Position numbers and translations under genes: made by a program
Part shown: positions 8,403 through 17,105 of the stretch, one piece after another
How the letters are laid out: every line of letters begins with the position of its first letter
Numbering within the stretch: position 1 is the first letter of the stretch
DNA from: an uncultured Pseudomonadota bacterium
GTDB taxonomy: Bacteria > Myxococcota_A > UBA796 > GCA-2862545
Reading direction: 5' to 3'
Assembly (NCBI GenBank): GCA_913061235.1
Contig: CAJXTB010000004.1
Span: 310,001-374,000, forward strand
DNA: 64,000 nt
Notes under the pieces: model-generated
What the model saw: only the letters and a program-made list of their open reading frames with translations
The model's database searches: none
What the model was told of the DNA's origin: nothing

Positions 8403-9848
8403 GTGAACGTTCGTACCGTCGTGTTGCTTGCATTGTTGATGACTGGTTGTGCGGCTAAGCGTTCGTTTAAAGCTGGCTACGAGTCGGAGACGTCAGGAGA
8501 TACCTGGCGAGCAGCGCAGTACTATCTGGAAGCGCTGGACAAGAAGTCGTCCCACGAAGATGCGAATGTTGGCCTAGACCGCATTGGTGAAGACGCGTTG
8601 GCTCAAGCCGTTGGATTCGCCCAGCGCGAAGAAGCGGATGAAGACTTCTTGGCCGCGATGCAGTGGTACCAAGAGATGCAGCGCTACACACGCCGGCTTG
8701 AGCGCTTCAATCATCTCGACTTCACGGTCTCCGTAGACTTCGAGGACAAGATTGGCGAGATGCGCTCCGCTGCGGCGTACGAGGCCTACTCGGACGGAGA
8801 TGAAGCCGTCATGGCACGTCGCTGGGAACAAGCGATTGGTTTCTTCAAGGCGGCGCAGCAGATTGTGCCGAACTTCAAAGACACCGGTGAGCGAATCGCT
8901 GCGGCTCACTACGGCTGGGCGGAAGATGACGTAGCCAGCGGACAGTTTCGCAGTGCGGCGGTGCGGTTTACCCAAGCCGTCAACGGAGCGGGCCCCCTTG
9001 AAGACAGCGCCATTCGCTCGCTGGAGTTGTACACCGCTCTCGGCCGACACCACCTCGCGTCGGGAACCTGCCGCCAGGCGGTACGCGACCTTCGTATTGC
9101 CCACGCCGAGTTCCCCACTGAGCTCGGTGCAGAGCTGCATGCCGCTGAGGAGTGTGCCCACCGAACCGTTCAGATTGCGCCGTTCACCGGCGGCCGTCGC
9201 GTTGCGGGGGTTGTCGTGGACGACTGGGTAGAAAGCTACGTGCTCCGGGAGTTCCCGGGGGCATCAAGCGAGTTCGTCGACCTCATCGCTAGTAGTGACA
9301 ACAAGTCCGTGGCTGCCGACTACGAAGTGCGAGGTTCCATCAACGAAGCGTGGCTGCGCAAGCCTGATGTGGCCACGTCCTCGCGGAGTGTGAGTGGAAA
9401 TCGTGTACGCGCCTGCCGTGAAGGGGAGCTGAACACTCCGTGCCTGGAGACGGTGCCCGTCACATACCTCGAGCACACATCCGTCGTGCAAGCGCGCGTC
9501 GAAGCGTCGATACAGGTTGTCGCTTCCGAGACTGGGCGCTTTGTCGGGCAAGCACAACCGGTTGGACAGAACCAGAGCACGCTCAACTGGGCCGACACGT
9601 TCGCCTACACAAACGGAAACGCAGCCCCCGTCGCGGCAACGCCAACCGATAGCCTCATTGGTATTGGGGAGTCCATCATCACCCTGCGTGATGCGCAACA
9701 AACCCATGCAGCCGATGCAGAGATCTTCCGGTACGCGTTGTCTGTTGTGGGTCGTGGGGCAGTGTCGGCTATCGTTGACGCCGTAGATGCCGAAGAGCCG
9801 GTTCGTGACCCGACCTCACTCACCGTACTCCCGATTGTCGACAAGTAG
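8403..9848 (+). CDS. TPR-like lipoprotein of unknown function
   Basis: A 481-aa predicted lipoprotein: signal peptide VRTVVLLALLMTGC with lipobox LMTG/C, so it should be anchored in the outer or inner membrane. The next 250 residues are helical with repeats resembling tetratricopeptides (DTWRAAQYYLEALDKKSSHEDAN; WEQAIGFFKAAQQIVPNFKDT; GQFRSAAVRFTQAVNGAGP). The C-terminal 200 residues are beta-rich and unrecognised. GTG 8403 is preferred over upstream GTGs because TGGAGG at 8391-8396 is well spaced from it. The gene follows gspN by 84 bases with the same strand, so a link with secretion or envelope assembly is possible but unproven. Confidence 0.8.
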   Translation: MNVRTVVLLALLMTGCAAKRSFKAGYESETSGDTWRAAQYYLEALDKKSSHEDANVGLDRIGEDALAQAVGFAQREEADEDFLAAMQWYQEMQRYTRRLERFNHLDFTVSVDFEDKIGEMRSAAAYEAYSDGDEAVMARRWEQAIGFFKAAQQIVPNFKDTGERIAAAHYGWAEDDVASGQFRSAAVRFTQAVNGAGPLEDSAIRSLELYTALGRHHLASGTCRQAVRDLRIAHAEFPTELGAELHAAEECAHRTVQIAPFTGGRRVAGVVVDDWVESYVLREFPGASSEFVDLIASSDNKSVAADYEVRGSINEAWLRKPDVATSSRSVSGNRVRACREGELNTPCLETVPVTYLEHTSVVQARVEASIQVVASETGRFVGQAQPVGQNQSTLNWADTFAYTNGNAAPVAATPTDSLIGIGESIITLRDAQQTHAADAEIFRYALSVVGRGAVSAIVDAVDAEEPVRDPTSLTVLPIVDK

Positions 9849-9856
9849 TCCGTTGG

Positions 9857-10684
9857 CTACGGAATGACGAAGTCGGCTCGGACTGCACGGTGGTCCGAGC
9901 GCTCGTCGTCGTCACGGCAGTAGCTGTGGTTGGTGTTTAGGATTTCCGTGCTGGCGGTCCATTCTTGGGCATCACCGGCAACAAAGACAAAGTCCAGCAC
10001 GCTGTTATAGTCGAAGTTGCACTGGGTCATGATGAGTTCTTCAGGACGCACCCAGGTCCAAACGCCGTCTGCCACCATGTTGTCGTAGCCTAGGTCGTGG
10101 TCGTCATCCCCGCCTTCAACCACCCAGTCGAAGTTGAAGTCGCCCATAGTGATGGCGGGAAGGGTCTGCTCGGTTGCCCACTGGTTCATCAGCGAGCCTT
10201 GCTCGTGCCGGTAACGGTCTTCTGAGCGCCAGAAGTGGTTGGTGACAATGAGGAACTCAGCACCATTTTCGACAGCGCGAAAGTGACCGACCAACGGTGA
10301 ACGGCCGCTACCACCCACGTTGATGGACTCTAGCTCGTACGACGTGATGAGCTCGAGCTGAGCGGGGTCCCACAACATGGCGAGCTTGATGAAGCTTCCG
10401 TTTCCAATCTCGTACTCGTACGGATTCTCCGGGTCACCGCTGGCGATAGCCGCGAGGTCTTCTATGAAGGCACGGTTCGGAACTTCAGAGAGGCCCCAAA
10501 ACGCTTCGCCAACGACGTCGTCCATGACCGTCAGAGCGAGTCCCTCGGTCGTAGATTCGTTGCCCTCTACGTTGAAGGCAACCATCGACATCTCTACCGG
10601 TGTGCGGGTGAGCTCGGTCCCAACGTCGTCCGAATCATCGGATGGGGCTGGGGTGCATGCGGCGAGAAGTACGGCGAGAAACAT
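9857..10684 (-). CDS. Endonuclease/exonuclease/phosphatase-family lipoprotein
   Basis: A 275-aa protein with a short lipoprotein signal (LAVLLAAC) and an EEP (DNase I-like) fold. Visible motifs are MSMVAFNVEG near the start, SEVPN (catalytic Glu position), TNHFWRSE, ITMGDFNFDW (metal-binding Asp/Asn) and the terminal SDHRAVRADF, which is the family His active site. It is probably a secreted or surface nuclease or phosphodiesterase; the substrate cannot be inferred. It reads away from polA with 60 bp between the two starts and ends just after the lipoprotein gene on the other strand. Confidence 0.82.
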   Translation of the reverse strand: MFLAVLLAACTPAPSDDSDDVGTELTRTPVEMSMVAFNVEGNESTTEGLALTVMDDVVGEAFWGLSEVPNRAFIEDLAAIASGDPENPYEYEIGNGSFIKLAMLWDPAQLELITSYELESINVGGSGRSPLVGHFRAVENGAEFLIVTNHFWRSEDRYRHEQGSLMNQWATEQTLPAITMGDFNFDWVVEGGDDDHDLGYDNMVADGVWTWVRPEELIMTQCNFDYNSVLDFVFVAGDAQEWTASTEILNTNHSYCRDDDERSDHRAVRADFVIP

Positions 10685-10744
10685 GGCATCGTCTTACCCG
10701 GAAAGAGGGCCGACTGTTGCAGCAGGCGGATGCGGGAGGAAAAT

Positions 10745-13363
10745 ATGGCAGGGCGTCGTGTGGTCCTGATCGACGGCAGCGCGTTGGTCTTTAGGGCCTT
10801 CTATGCACTTCCTCAGTCGCTTCGCTCCTCTTCGGGGCTACAGACGAACGCGATTTACGGCTTTGCGACGATGTTCCGAAAGGTGTTGTCGGGGCGCTCC
10901 ATTGCGTGGGGAGCGGTGGTGTTTGATGCACCCGGGCCCAACTTTCGCCATGCGATCGACAGCGCGTACAAGGCGCAGCGTCCGGCGGTGCCCAGCGAAC
11001 TCTCAGCGCAGTTTGAGCCCATTGAGCGATTGGTGGCTGGCTTTGGCTTTCCTGTGCTGCGTGTGCCCGGCGTCGAAGCCGATGACGTGATTGGAACGCT
11101 CGCTCGTCGCGCAGAGGCCAACGGGGACGACGTTGTCATCGTCAGTGGAGACAAGGACTTTTGCCAGCTCGTCTCACCGAGCATCACGCTTCTCGAGCCG
11201 CTGCGGGATGTGAGCATGGATATTGAGTGGGTGCGGAAGCGCTGGGGTGTACGCCCCGACCAGTTCGCCGACGTCTTGGCAATGATGGGCGACAGCGTCG
11301 ACAATATCCCTGGTGTTCCAGGCATTGGTGCCAAGGGAGCCGCCAAGCTCCTGGGTCAGTATGACAGCCTGGCAGGCATTCTCGACAACGTTGAGTCCCT
11401 CAAGGGCCGGCAGAAGTCGGCCTTGCTTGAGCATGCGGAACAGGCCCGGCGTTCGCTTGCATTGGCAACGATTCGAACGGATGTTGAGGGGCTCGAAGAG
11501 ACGGATGACCTGGCCATACGCGAGCTGCCCGACCGTGTACTGCGCGACTTGTTTACCGAGTTTGAGTTCTTCAGCCTTCTGACCGAGGCCCCAGAGCAAC
11601 CTGTCACAGCGGATGTTGTGGACCTGGGCGACCTGACGGCTGCAGAGGCATTCCTGGCCGACCTAGATGCGTCCGTTGTCGGGCTTGTGGTTGTGACCAC
11701 AGGCCCATCAGCTGTCCGCGGAAGTACCAAGGGTCTGGCGCTTGGACAACAACGCGTGGGATGGCTGGACCTAAGTTCCCCGAGTCCGGGACGAGACCGA
11801 GTCGCACAGTGGTTGGCGGACCCAGAGTCCGCTGTTGTTGTCTGTGGCCTTCGAGACGCCCTGTCGGCGCTGGCTCGGCTCGACATGCCGCTCGAAGGGG
11901 TCGAAGCGGACATTGGCCTGGCAAGCTTCCTGTTGGACCCCACCGCGGACATGCCTCACGGTCATGCGCAGGTGGTACGCCGAGCGTTGCAGCGGCCGGC
12001 GGCGGCCCTGGACCAAGAGGTGGCAAGAGGTCGCAGTCTGAACGATGTGGCGCCCGAGCGGATGGCTGCTGTTGCCGGTCAGATGGCATTGGAGGTGCGT
12101 GAGGCGTGGAGCCTCTTGGAGCTGCGGCTGCGCGAGGCGAACCAGTACGACCTGATGGCGGAGCACGAACTGCCGCTGTCGTACGTTCTTGCCGGCATGC
12201 AAGACCTTGGCATTGGTGTGGATGCAGCCGTGCTGACGTCTCTGCAGGATGAGTTCGTTACCCGGCGCGACGCCATTGCCGCGCAGATTCATGCCGCTGC
12301 CGGCCGAGTCTTCAATCCAGGGTCACTGGCACAGCTTGGCACTGTGCTGTTCGACGAGCTTGAGCTGCCGGTGCTCAAGCGCACCAAGACTGGCTATTCG
12401 ACCGATGCCTCGGTTCTTGAACGCTTGCGCCATGAACACCCTATTGCCGGATTGGTGCTGCGATGGCGGTCTCTGGCCAAGCTCGTCAACACCTACACCC
12501 GGGTATTGCGCGAGGCGATTGCCGAAGACGGCAGGATTCATCCGACGTACGGTCAGACCACCAGTGTCTCTGGGCGCCTGATCTGCACCGAGCCAGACCT
12601 TCAGCGAACGCCCATTCGAACGGAGGACGGCAGACGCATTCGGGATGCCTTCGTAGCAAAGCCCGGCTGCCAGCTGGTGAGCGCAGACTGGAGTCAGATC
12701 GAGCTGCGACTGCTTGCTCACATCACCGGTGATCCCGTGCTTGTGAGCGCATTTCAACAGGGTGCGGATGTACACGCACGGACCGCTGCAGGGGTGTTTC
12801 ATGTGGCTGAAGAGGACGTCACCCCCGAGCAGCGACGGGTTGGAAAGACGGTGAATTTCGCAACGCTGTATGGCCAGGGGGCAAGTGCGCTAGCGATTCA
12901 AATCGGCGTCCCTCGGGGTGAGGCTAAGGCGATGATTGCGGCGTACTTCGACTGCTACGCCGGTGTTCGACGATGGATGGACGAGACCAGCTCTCATGCC
13001 TGTGAGACGGGCTTTTGCGACACCTTGCTCGGCCGTCGCCGTCGTATACGCGAGCTGTCGAGCAAGAATCCGCAGACGCGAAGTTACGGCGAACGCATTG
13101 CTGCGAACACCCCCATTCAAGGCTCGGCGGCAGACCTGTGCAAGCGGGCCATGCTGCGTCTCGATGAAGCGTTGATTCGCGAAGGGTTGGCGGCTCGTAT
13201 GGTGCTTCAGATCCATGACGAGCTCCTGTTTGAGGCCCCGGATGCTGAGGTGGACCGCGTCTGCGCACTGGCACGCAAGCACATGGAAGGGGTGTACCCA
13301 CTGGATGTTCCACTCGTCGTGAACATTGGTGTGGGGCGGACGTGGCTCGAGGCCCACAGCTAG
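10745..13363 (+). CDS. polA: DNA polymerase I
   Basis: An 872-aa family A DNA polymerase. Residues 1-290 form the 5'-3' exonuclease (LIDGSALVFRAFYALP, DDVIGTLARRAEANG, GDKDFCQLV, DSVDNIPGVPGIGAKGA). The C-terminal half is the polymerase with motif A SADWSQIELR (Asp648), motif B VGKTVNFATLYGQG and motif C IHDELLFE (Asp825). The middle 3'-5' exonuclease domain (about 295-440) has lost the DxE of Exo I (VVGLVVVTTG) and the Tyr-Asp of Exo III (VAGQMALEV), so proofreading is predicted inactive. ATG 10745 is chosen over ATG 10730 because GGGAGGA lies between them at the right spacing. It serves replication (Okazaki fragment processing) and repair. Confidence 0.97.
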   Translation: MAGRRVVLIDGSALVFRAFYALPQSLRSSSGLQTNAIYGFATMFRKVLSGRSIAWGAVVFDAPGPNFRHAIDSAYKAQRPAVPSELSAQFEPIERLVAGFGFPVLRVPGVEADDVIGTLARRAEANGDDVVIVSGDKDFCQLVSPSITLLEPLRDVSMDIEWVRKRWGVRPDQFADVLAMMGDSVDNIPGVPGIGAKGAAKLLGQYDSLAGILDNVESLKGRQKSALLEHAEQARRSLALATIRTDVEGLEETDDLAIRELPDRVLRDLFTEFEFFSLLTEAPEQPVTADVVDLGDLTAAEAFLADLDASVVGLVVVTTGPSAVRGSTKGLALGQQRVGWLDLSSPSPGRDRVAQWLADPESAVVVCGLRDALSALARLDMPLEGVEADIGLASFLLDPTADMPHGHAQVVRRALQRPAAALDQEVARGRSLNDVAPERMAAVAGQMALEVREAWSLLELRLREANQYDLMAEHELPLSYVLAGMQDLGIGVDAAVLTSLQDEFVTRRDAIAAQIHAAAGRVFNPGSLAQLGTVLFDELELPVLKRTKTGYSTDASVLERLRHEHPIAGLVLRWRSLAKLVNTYTRVLREAIAEDGRIHPTYGQTTSVSGRLICTEPDLQRTPIRTEDGRRIRDAFVAKPGCQLVSADWSQIELRLLAHITGDPVLVSAFQQGADVHARTAAGVFHVAEEDVTPEQRRVGKTVNFATLYGQGASALAIQIGVPRGEAKAMIAAYFDCYAGVRRWMDETSSHACETGFCDTLLGRRRRIRELSSKNPQTRSYGERIAANTPIQGSAADLCKRAMLRLDEALIREGLAARMVLQIHDELLFEAPDAEVDRVCALARKHMEGVYPLDVPLVVNIGVGRTWLEAHS

Positions 13364-13374
13364 ACAGCGTACTC

Positions 13375-14286
13375 CTACGACGCCATCAAGAGCGACAGCT
13401 GCGCGCTCGGCGGTCTTGCTGGCCGTGCGTGAGCGACTCGTGGCCAGGTGAGCCACCCGCCGCGCGCCAAGGCGTCTGCACGAAGTGTGGGTGAGCAGCG
13501 AACGAGGCTGCCAGGGACAATGTGGGCTAGATCAGCCTGGCAGCGCACGTGAACCATTGGACGGCTGGGTACATCGACGAACCGCCAGGGACGGGGGTTG
13601 TCGGAGTCCCAGATGGCGAAGCCCTTGGTCTGGTGGGCTTCGCTCCAAGAGGTGCGTTCGGTGCTGCCCGGTGTCACGACGGTACTCGACCCGAGCTGTA
13701 CCGATTGCCGTGGGTGTAGGTGACCGCTGAGGATGTGCGACACGCCATCTGGGATGTGCTGGGCGCCCAGGGTGTCCGCAGGCTTGCCGACTCGGAAGGT
13801 CAGTCCTGGGACTGTCTGGCCGTCGAATCCTTGGTGGGCCACGAGCCAGTCGGCGCCAGCTCCGATGGCTTGCTGTGCTGCGTACATCCACGCGCTTGGA
13901 GTGCGACGGTAGGGGACGAAAGCGATGGCAACACCGCCGATGACGATGCGTGAAGGCCGGTCGCAGACCGTCAACCCTGGGGCTCCGACTGGAAGCGTGC
14001 GACACACTCCGTGTCTGTCGTGGTTTCCGGGGATTACAAAGGTAGGGACGCGTCGTGCGACCGCACGAAGTAGTCTGTCTGCGGTTGCAATGGCCGACTG
14101 CGGCGGACGGGAACGGTCAAAGACGTCTCCGCTGTGAATGACGGCGTCGACCTCCCCGCGAAGAGCTGGCTGGAGCGCGCGCTCCATGGCTTTGGCGTGG
14201 TCGTCGGCACGCGTCCAGCCGGTGTCGGCACCTTCATAGGACCGCCGGATACCGAGGTGGGTGTCTGTGAGGTGTAGGAGCTTCAT
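13375..14286 (-). CDS. SbcD/Mre11-like metallophosphoesterase
   Basis: A 303-aa calcineurin-like phosphoesterase of the DNA-repair exonuclease type: KLLHLTDTHLG (metal-binding Asp/His), IHSGDVFDRSRPP, VIPGNHDRHG, VAHQGFDG and SGHLHPRQ in the correct order. The start is ATG 14286, where the first motif begins at residue 2; upstream in-frame residues lie in the pabB end and show no family match. It is shorter than E. coli SbcD and no SbcC partner is adjacent. It starts 11 bases after the pabB stop, so they probably form an operon. Convergent with polA, with 11 bases between the stops. Confidence 0.85.
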   Translation of the reverse strand: MKLLHLTDTHLGIRRSYEGADTGWTRADDHAKAMERALQPALRGEVDAVIHSGDVFDRSRPPQSAIATADRLLRAVARRVPTFVIPGNHDRHGVCRTLPVGAPGLTVCDRPSRIVIGGVAIAFVPYRRTPSAWMYAAQQAIGAGADWLVAHQGFDGQTVPGLTFRVGKPADTLGAQHIPDGVSHILSGHLHPRQSVQLGSSTVVTPGSTERTSWSEAHQTKGFAIWDSDNPRPWRFVDVPSRPMVHVRCQADLAHIVPGSLVRCSPTLRADALARGGWLTWPRVAHARPARPPSAQLSLLMAS

Positions 14287-14296
14287 GCCCCTTGAT

Positions 14297-15598
14297 CTAA
14301 GAGCGCTCCGACCAGAAATTGTCCGGCTCGAAATGTTCACTGGCCAATGCCGGTTCTGGATGCAGCGCCTTGGCAAGGGCGAGTCCCTTTGCCTCCGTCT
14401 CTAGCCACTCAGCGCGCGGCTCTGACTCAGCGACAATGCCTCCGCCCACATGGTACCGGGCGTTGTTCCCATGAACCACGGCGGTACGGATAGCGACGGA
14501 CCAGCGCGCATCACCGCCGTCGGACACGAAGCCGATGGCTCCGCAGTACACGCCGCGAGGCTGACTCTCGAGCTCATGGATACGCTTGCAGGCACGGACC
14601 TTGGGCGCCCCTGTCACCGAGCCGTAGGGCAGCACGGCGGCAAGAACGTCCCAGGCGTCTGTTCCTGGCCGTAGTTCGGCTCGAACGCGCTGGGAGGCGT
14701 GGTGGACGTTGGCGTGGGCCTGAATGTGACGATGGCCTGTGACGACGGACCCTGGCCGGGCAATCTTGCCCAGGTCGTTGCGCAAGAGGTCAACAATCAT
14801 GGTCAGCTCTGCCCGTTCCTTTGGGCTGGCTTCCAGCTCGCGCGCCAAGCGAGCGTCGGTCTGCTCGTGCGAGGCCCGTGGTCGGGTCCCTTTGATGGGT
14901 TCCGCCAAGGCCATGCCGTCTTGAACTCGCACGAGCAACTCGGGGCTGTTTGAGAGCACCGCGAGGTCGCTCGCAACGCGTAGGTAGGCACCAAAGCGTG
15001 CGCTAGAGGCGTTCCGTAGCCGTCGGTATGCGTCTGCGGAAGACCCCACTCCGCGAACATGCACCACGCGCGACAGGTTGACCTGGTAGCAGTCACCCTC
15101 ACCGATAAACGCCAAGATCCGGCGTACCGAGGCCTCGTAGTCGTCGCTCGACTGTGTGGTGGCCGTTCCTGTCGGCTGGCTGGGGAAGCGCGGCTGTTGG
15201 GCTGCTTGCAGCATGTGGTTGGCCTGGCTGCGAAAGGCGTCCGTCCCAGCGACATGCCACTGCCGGGTGGGGTGATGCCAGCACAGTCCGCCGTCGTAGC
15301 GGCCGAGCCAGACGGGTGGCTCGGGAGTGTCGCCGTCGGCGGGAACCGACTCGACTGTGTGTCCGACGCCGTAGCCGAGGTACCCAAGAACTCCGCCTTG
15401 AAACGGGCAGCCCTGGGAAGAAGCCGGACGCACTTGGCTGCGCGCAAAGGACTGCCAGTCGGTCAGCGACGTGTGCACCTCGGTCGGTGACCAGGTGAGG
15501 ATAGACCAGCCATTAGGCGACGCCCCTCCATCAAGCCATACCGAACCACTAAGCTCGCAAATATGCGAAAACACATGTTCGGGAAGTGGCGGCGTCAT
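14297..15598 (-). CDS. pabB: Aminodeoxychorismate synthase component I
   Basis: A 433-aa chorismate-binding enzyme. The conserved catalytic half contains YEASVRRILAFIGEGDCYQVNLS, SNSPELLVRV, EPIKGTRPR (Lys of the PIKGT motif typical of PabB), ERAELTMIVDLLRNDLGKIA, PYGSVTGAPKVRA and GGGIVAESEPRAEW. PIKGTRPR favours 4-amino-4-deoxychorismate synthesis (folate) over anthranilate synthase, which has PIAGT. The glutamine amidotransferase partner PabA and the lyase PabC are not in the window. It probably shares a transcript with the downstream phosphoesterase gene. Confidence 0.9.
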   Translation of the reverse strand: MTPPLPEHVFSHICELSGSVWLDGGASPNGWSILTWSPTEVHTSLTDWQSFARSQVRPASSQGCPFQGGVLGYLGYGVGHTVESVPADGDTPEPPVWLGRYDGGLCWHHPTRQWHVAGTDAFRSQANHMLQAAQQPRFPSQPTGTATTQSSDDYEASVRRILAFIGEGDCYQVNLSRVVHVRGVGSSADAYRRLRNASSARFGAYLRVASDLAVLSNSPELLVRVQDGMALAEPIKGTRPRASHEQTDARLARELEASPKERAELTMIVDLLRNDLGKIARPGSVVTGHRHIQAHANVHHASQRVRAELRPGTDAWDVLAAVLPYGSVTGAPKVRACKRIHELESQPRGVYCGAIGFVSDGGDARWSVAIRTAVVHGNNARYHVGGGIVAESEPRAEWLETEAKGLALAKALHPEPALASEHFEPDNFWSERS

Positions 15599-15690
15599 CG
15601 GCTGTCATCGCTCCTAGGGGTACCGCCAGCTATGCTGAGAGTCCAACTGACACACGGTCCAATTGTGTTGCGGTCAGACAGGGAGATTCC

Positions 15691-16398
15691 ATGGTGCGAA
15701 TTACAGTAGTTACGGCTGGTTTTGTTGCGTTGTTGGGATGCTCGGCCATCGAGTCCGAAGACCTTCTCACCTCCGGCATGTACGCGGATGTCGTGGTCTC
15801 AGCGGATGGTGAGGGAACCTCAGATGTTCGAGCCACCCTGCGCGCAGGTGGCGCGCTTTCCACTACGTTCGTAGAGCTCACAGGCGACGACGTCCTGACG
15901 GCCACGCTGATGGAAGAGACCGTCGTCATGAACGAGATTTCCCTGGGAAACCTCAACAGTTTTGTCGCTGAGTTCCAGTCAGATGAGCCAGCTATTGACT
16001 ACGTCATTGCTCTCGAACGCTCCTTGGACGATGGCGCACCGAACACGGTCATTCAGCTCCCCGCAGCCTTCGACATCGACGTGCCTACGGTCACCGAGTT
16101 TGCGCGTTCGACCGAGGACCTGACCATCACATGGACGCCCGCGGACAGCGGCGACAACATGCGTGTGACTGTGGATGGCGACTGCTTCTTGCTGCGCATC
16201 GACGAGCTGTCCGGCGACCCCGGAACGTGGACTCTTGAAGGCGGCTCGCTTGAGGACACCGGAGAGGAGTCGACGAACTGCGAAGCCGACATCACGATTG
16301 AGCGCCGCAAGACAGGGACGTTGGACACCAACTACGGTGAAGGTGGAAGCGCTACCGGTGTGCAGGAGCGCACGGTGAGCCTGCAGTCCACGCCTTAG
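15691..16398 (+). CDS. Small secreted lipoprotein of unknown function
   Basis: A 235-aa product with signal peptide VRITVVTAGFVALLGC (lipobox LLG/C). The mature part is acidic and beta-rich with no recognised domain; segments such as FDIDVPTVTEFARSTEDLTITWTP suggest an immunoglobulin-like or fibronectin-like sandwich, which is an inference. ATG 15691 is preceded by GGGAG at 15681-15685. Its stop overlaps the thiE stop on the other strand by two bases. Similar orphan lipoproteins are common in this type of genome. Confidence 0.72.
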   Translation: MVRITVVTAGFVALLGCSAIESEDLLTSGMYADVVVSADGEGTSDVRATLRAGGALSTTFVELTGDDVLTATLMEETVVMNEISLGNLNSFVAEFQSDEPAIDYVIALERSLDDGAPNTVIQLPAAFDIDVPTVTEFARSTEDLTITWTPADSGDNMRVTVDGDCFLLRIDELSGDPGTWTLEGGSLEDTGEESTNCEADITIERRKTGTLDTNYGEGGSATGVQERTVSLQSTP

Positions 16399-17039
16399 GG
16401 GTGGAGCAGTGACCGCGTGGCTTTGACGCGGTCCTCGGCGTCGCGAATCGTACCAATTACGGCCCATGCATCTACGCCGTGGGTGAGTAGTGCCGGCAAC
16501 CGGTCTGCAGTGATGCCACCAATCGCCACGAGGGGTGTGTGGCTCGGGACTCGCTCACGGACAGCTGCCAGCTCGTCCAGACCGCGCGACCCCTTGTCGC
16601 GGTCTGTGTTTGTGGTGGCCCAGATGGGTCCGAACGCCAGGTAGTCGGCATCCTGCAGCGCGGCGTCAATATGGTCGAGGCTGTGGGTGGACCTGCCCAA
16701 TATGGAGCCAGCGGGCATGAGCGACCGTGCGGTCACCGTATCTACATCAAGCTGGCCGACGTGAACCCCTTGCGCTCCGACCGATCTCACCAGGTGCGCA
16801 TGGTCGTTCAAAATGAACATGGCACCAGCATCGCTACAACGCCGTCCAACACGTACTCCTACACGCACGATGTCATCTTCGGCCCAGCCCTTGCAGCGCA
16901 GTTGAATAAGCCGACATCCGCCTTCTAGCAAGGATATGGCGATTTCTTCGGGGTCATTTGCATGCCCGCCAGCATCTGCTATGCCGTACAGCCCACGGAT
17001 TTGCTGGTGTAGTCCGCGTGTTTCATCGGTTAAACCCAT
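16395..17039 (-). CDS. thiE: Thiamine phosphate synthase
   Basis: A 214-aa TIM-barrel enzyme joining hydroxymethylpyrimidine diphosphate and thiazole phosphate to make thiamine phosphate. Diagnostic stretches are LYGIADAGG, GCRLIQLRCKG (Gln/Arg/Lys of the QLR-K motif), FILNDHAHLVRSVGAQGVHVGQ, ILGRSTHSLDHI, YLAFGPIWATTNTDRDKG and VAIGGITADRLP. No TPP riboswitch-like element is apparent upstream. The start codon overlaps the -35 hexamer of the probable promoter for the divergent transglycosylase gene. Confidence 0.9.
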   Translation of the reverse strand: MGLTDETRGLHQQIRGLYGIADAGGHANDPEEIAISLLEGGCRLIQLRCKGWAEDDIVRVGVRVGRRCSDAGAMFILNDHAHLVRSVGAQGVHVGQLDVDTVTARSLMPAGSILGRSTHSLDHIDAALQDADYLAFGPIWATTNTDRDKGSRGLDELAAVRERVPSHTPLVAIGGITADRLPALLTHGVDAWAVIGTIRDAEDRVKATRSLLHP

Positions 17040-17066
17040 TGACGCCTCCCCAAGTTCCGGTAATAT
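17039..17066 (+). promoter_or_regulatory. Sigma70-type promoter for the lytic transglycosylase operon
   Basis: TTGACG at 17039-17044 and TAATAT at 17061-17066 are separated by 16 bases. The -35 matches the consensus at five of six positions and the -10 is close to TATAAT. It lies 40 bases before the ATG at 17106 and overlaps the first codon of thiE on the other strand. Confidence 0.6.
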
Positions 17067-17105
17067 CCGCAGCGGGAAGGGAGGGTCCTCGTCAGGAGAA
17101 TTAGA

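Noticed and set aside
16395-17105. TPP riboswitch upstream of thiE
   Set aside because: The 65-base space on the thiE side has no CTGAGA-like core and is used by the divergent promoter.
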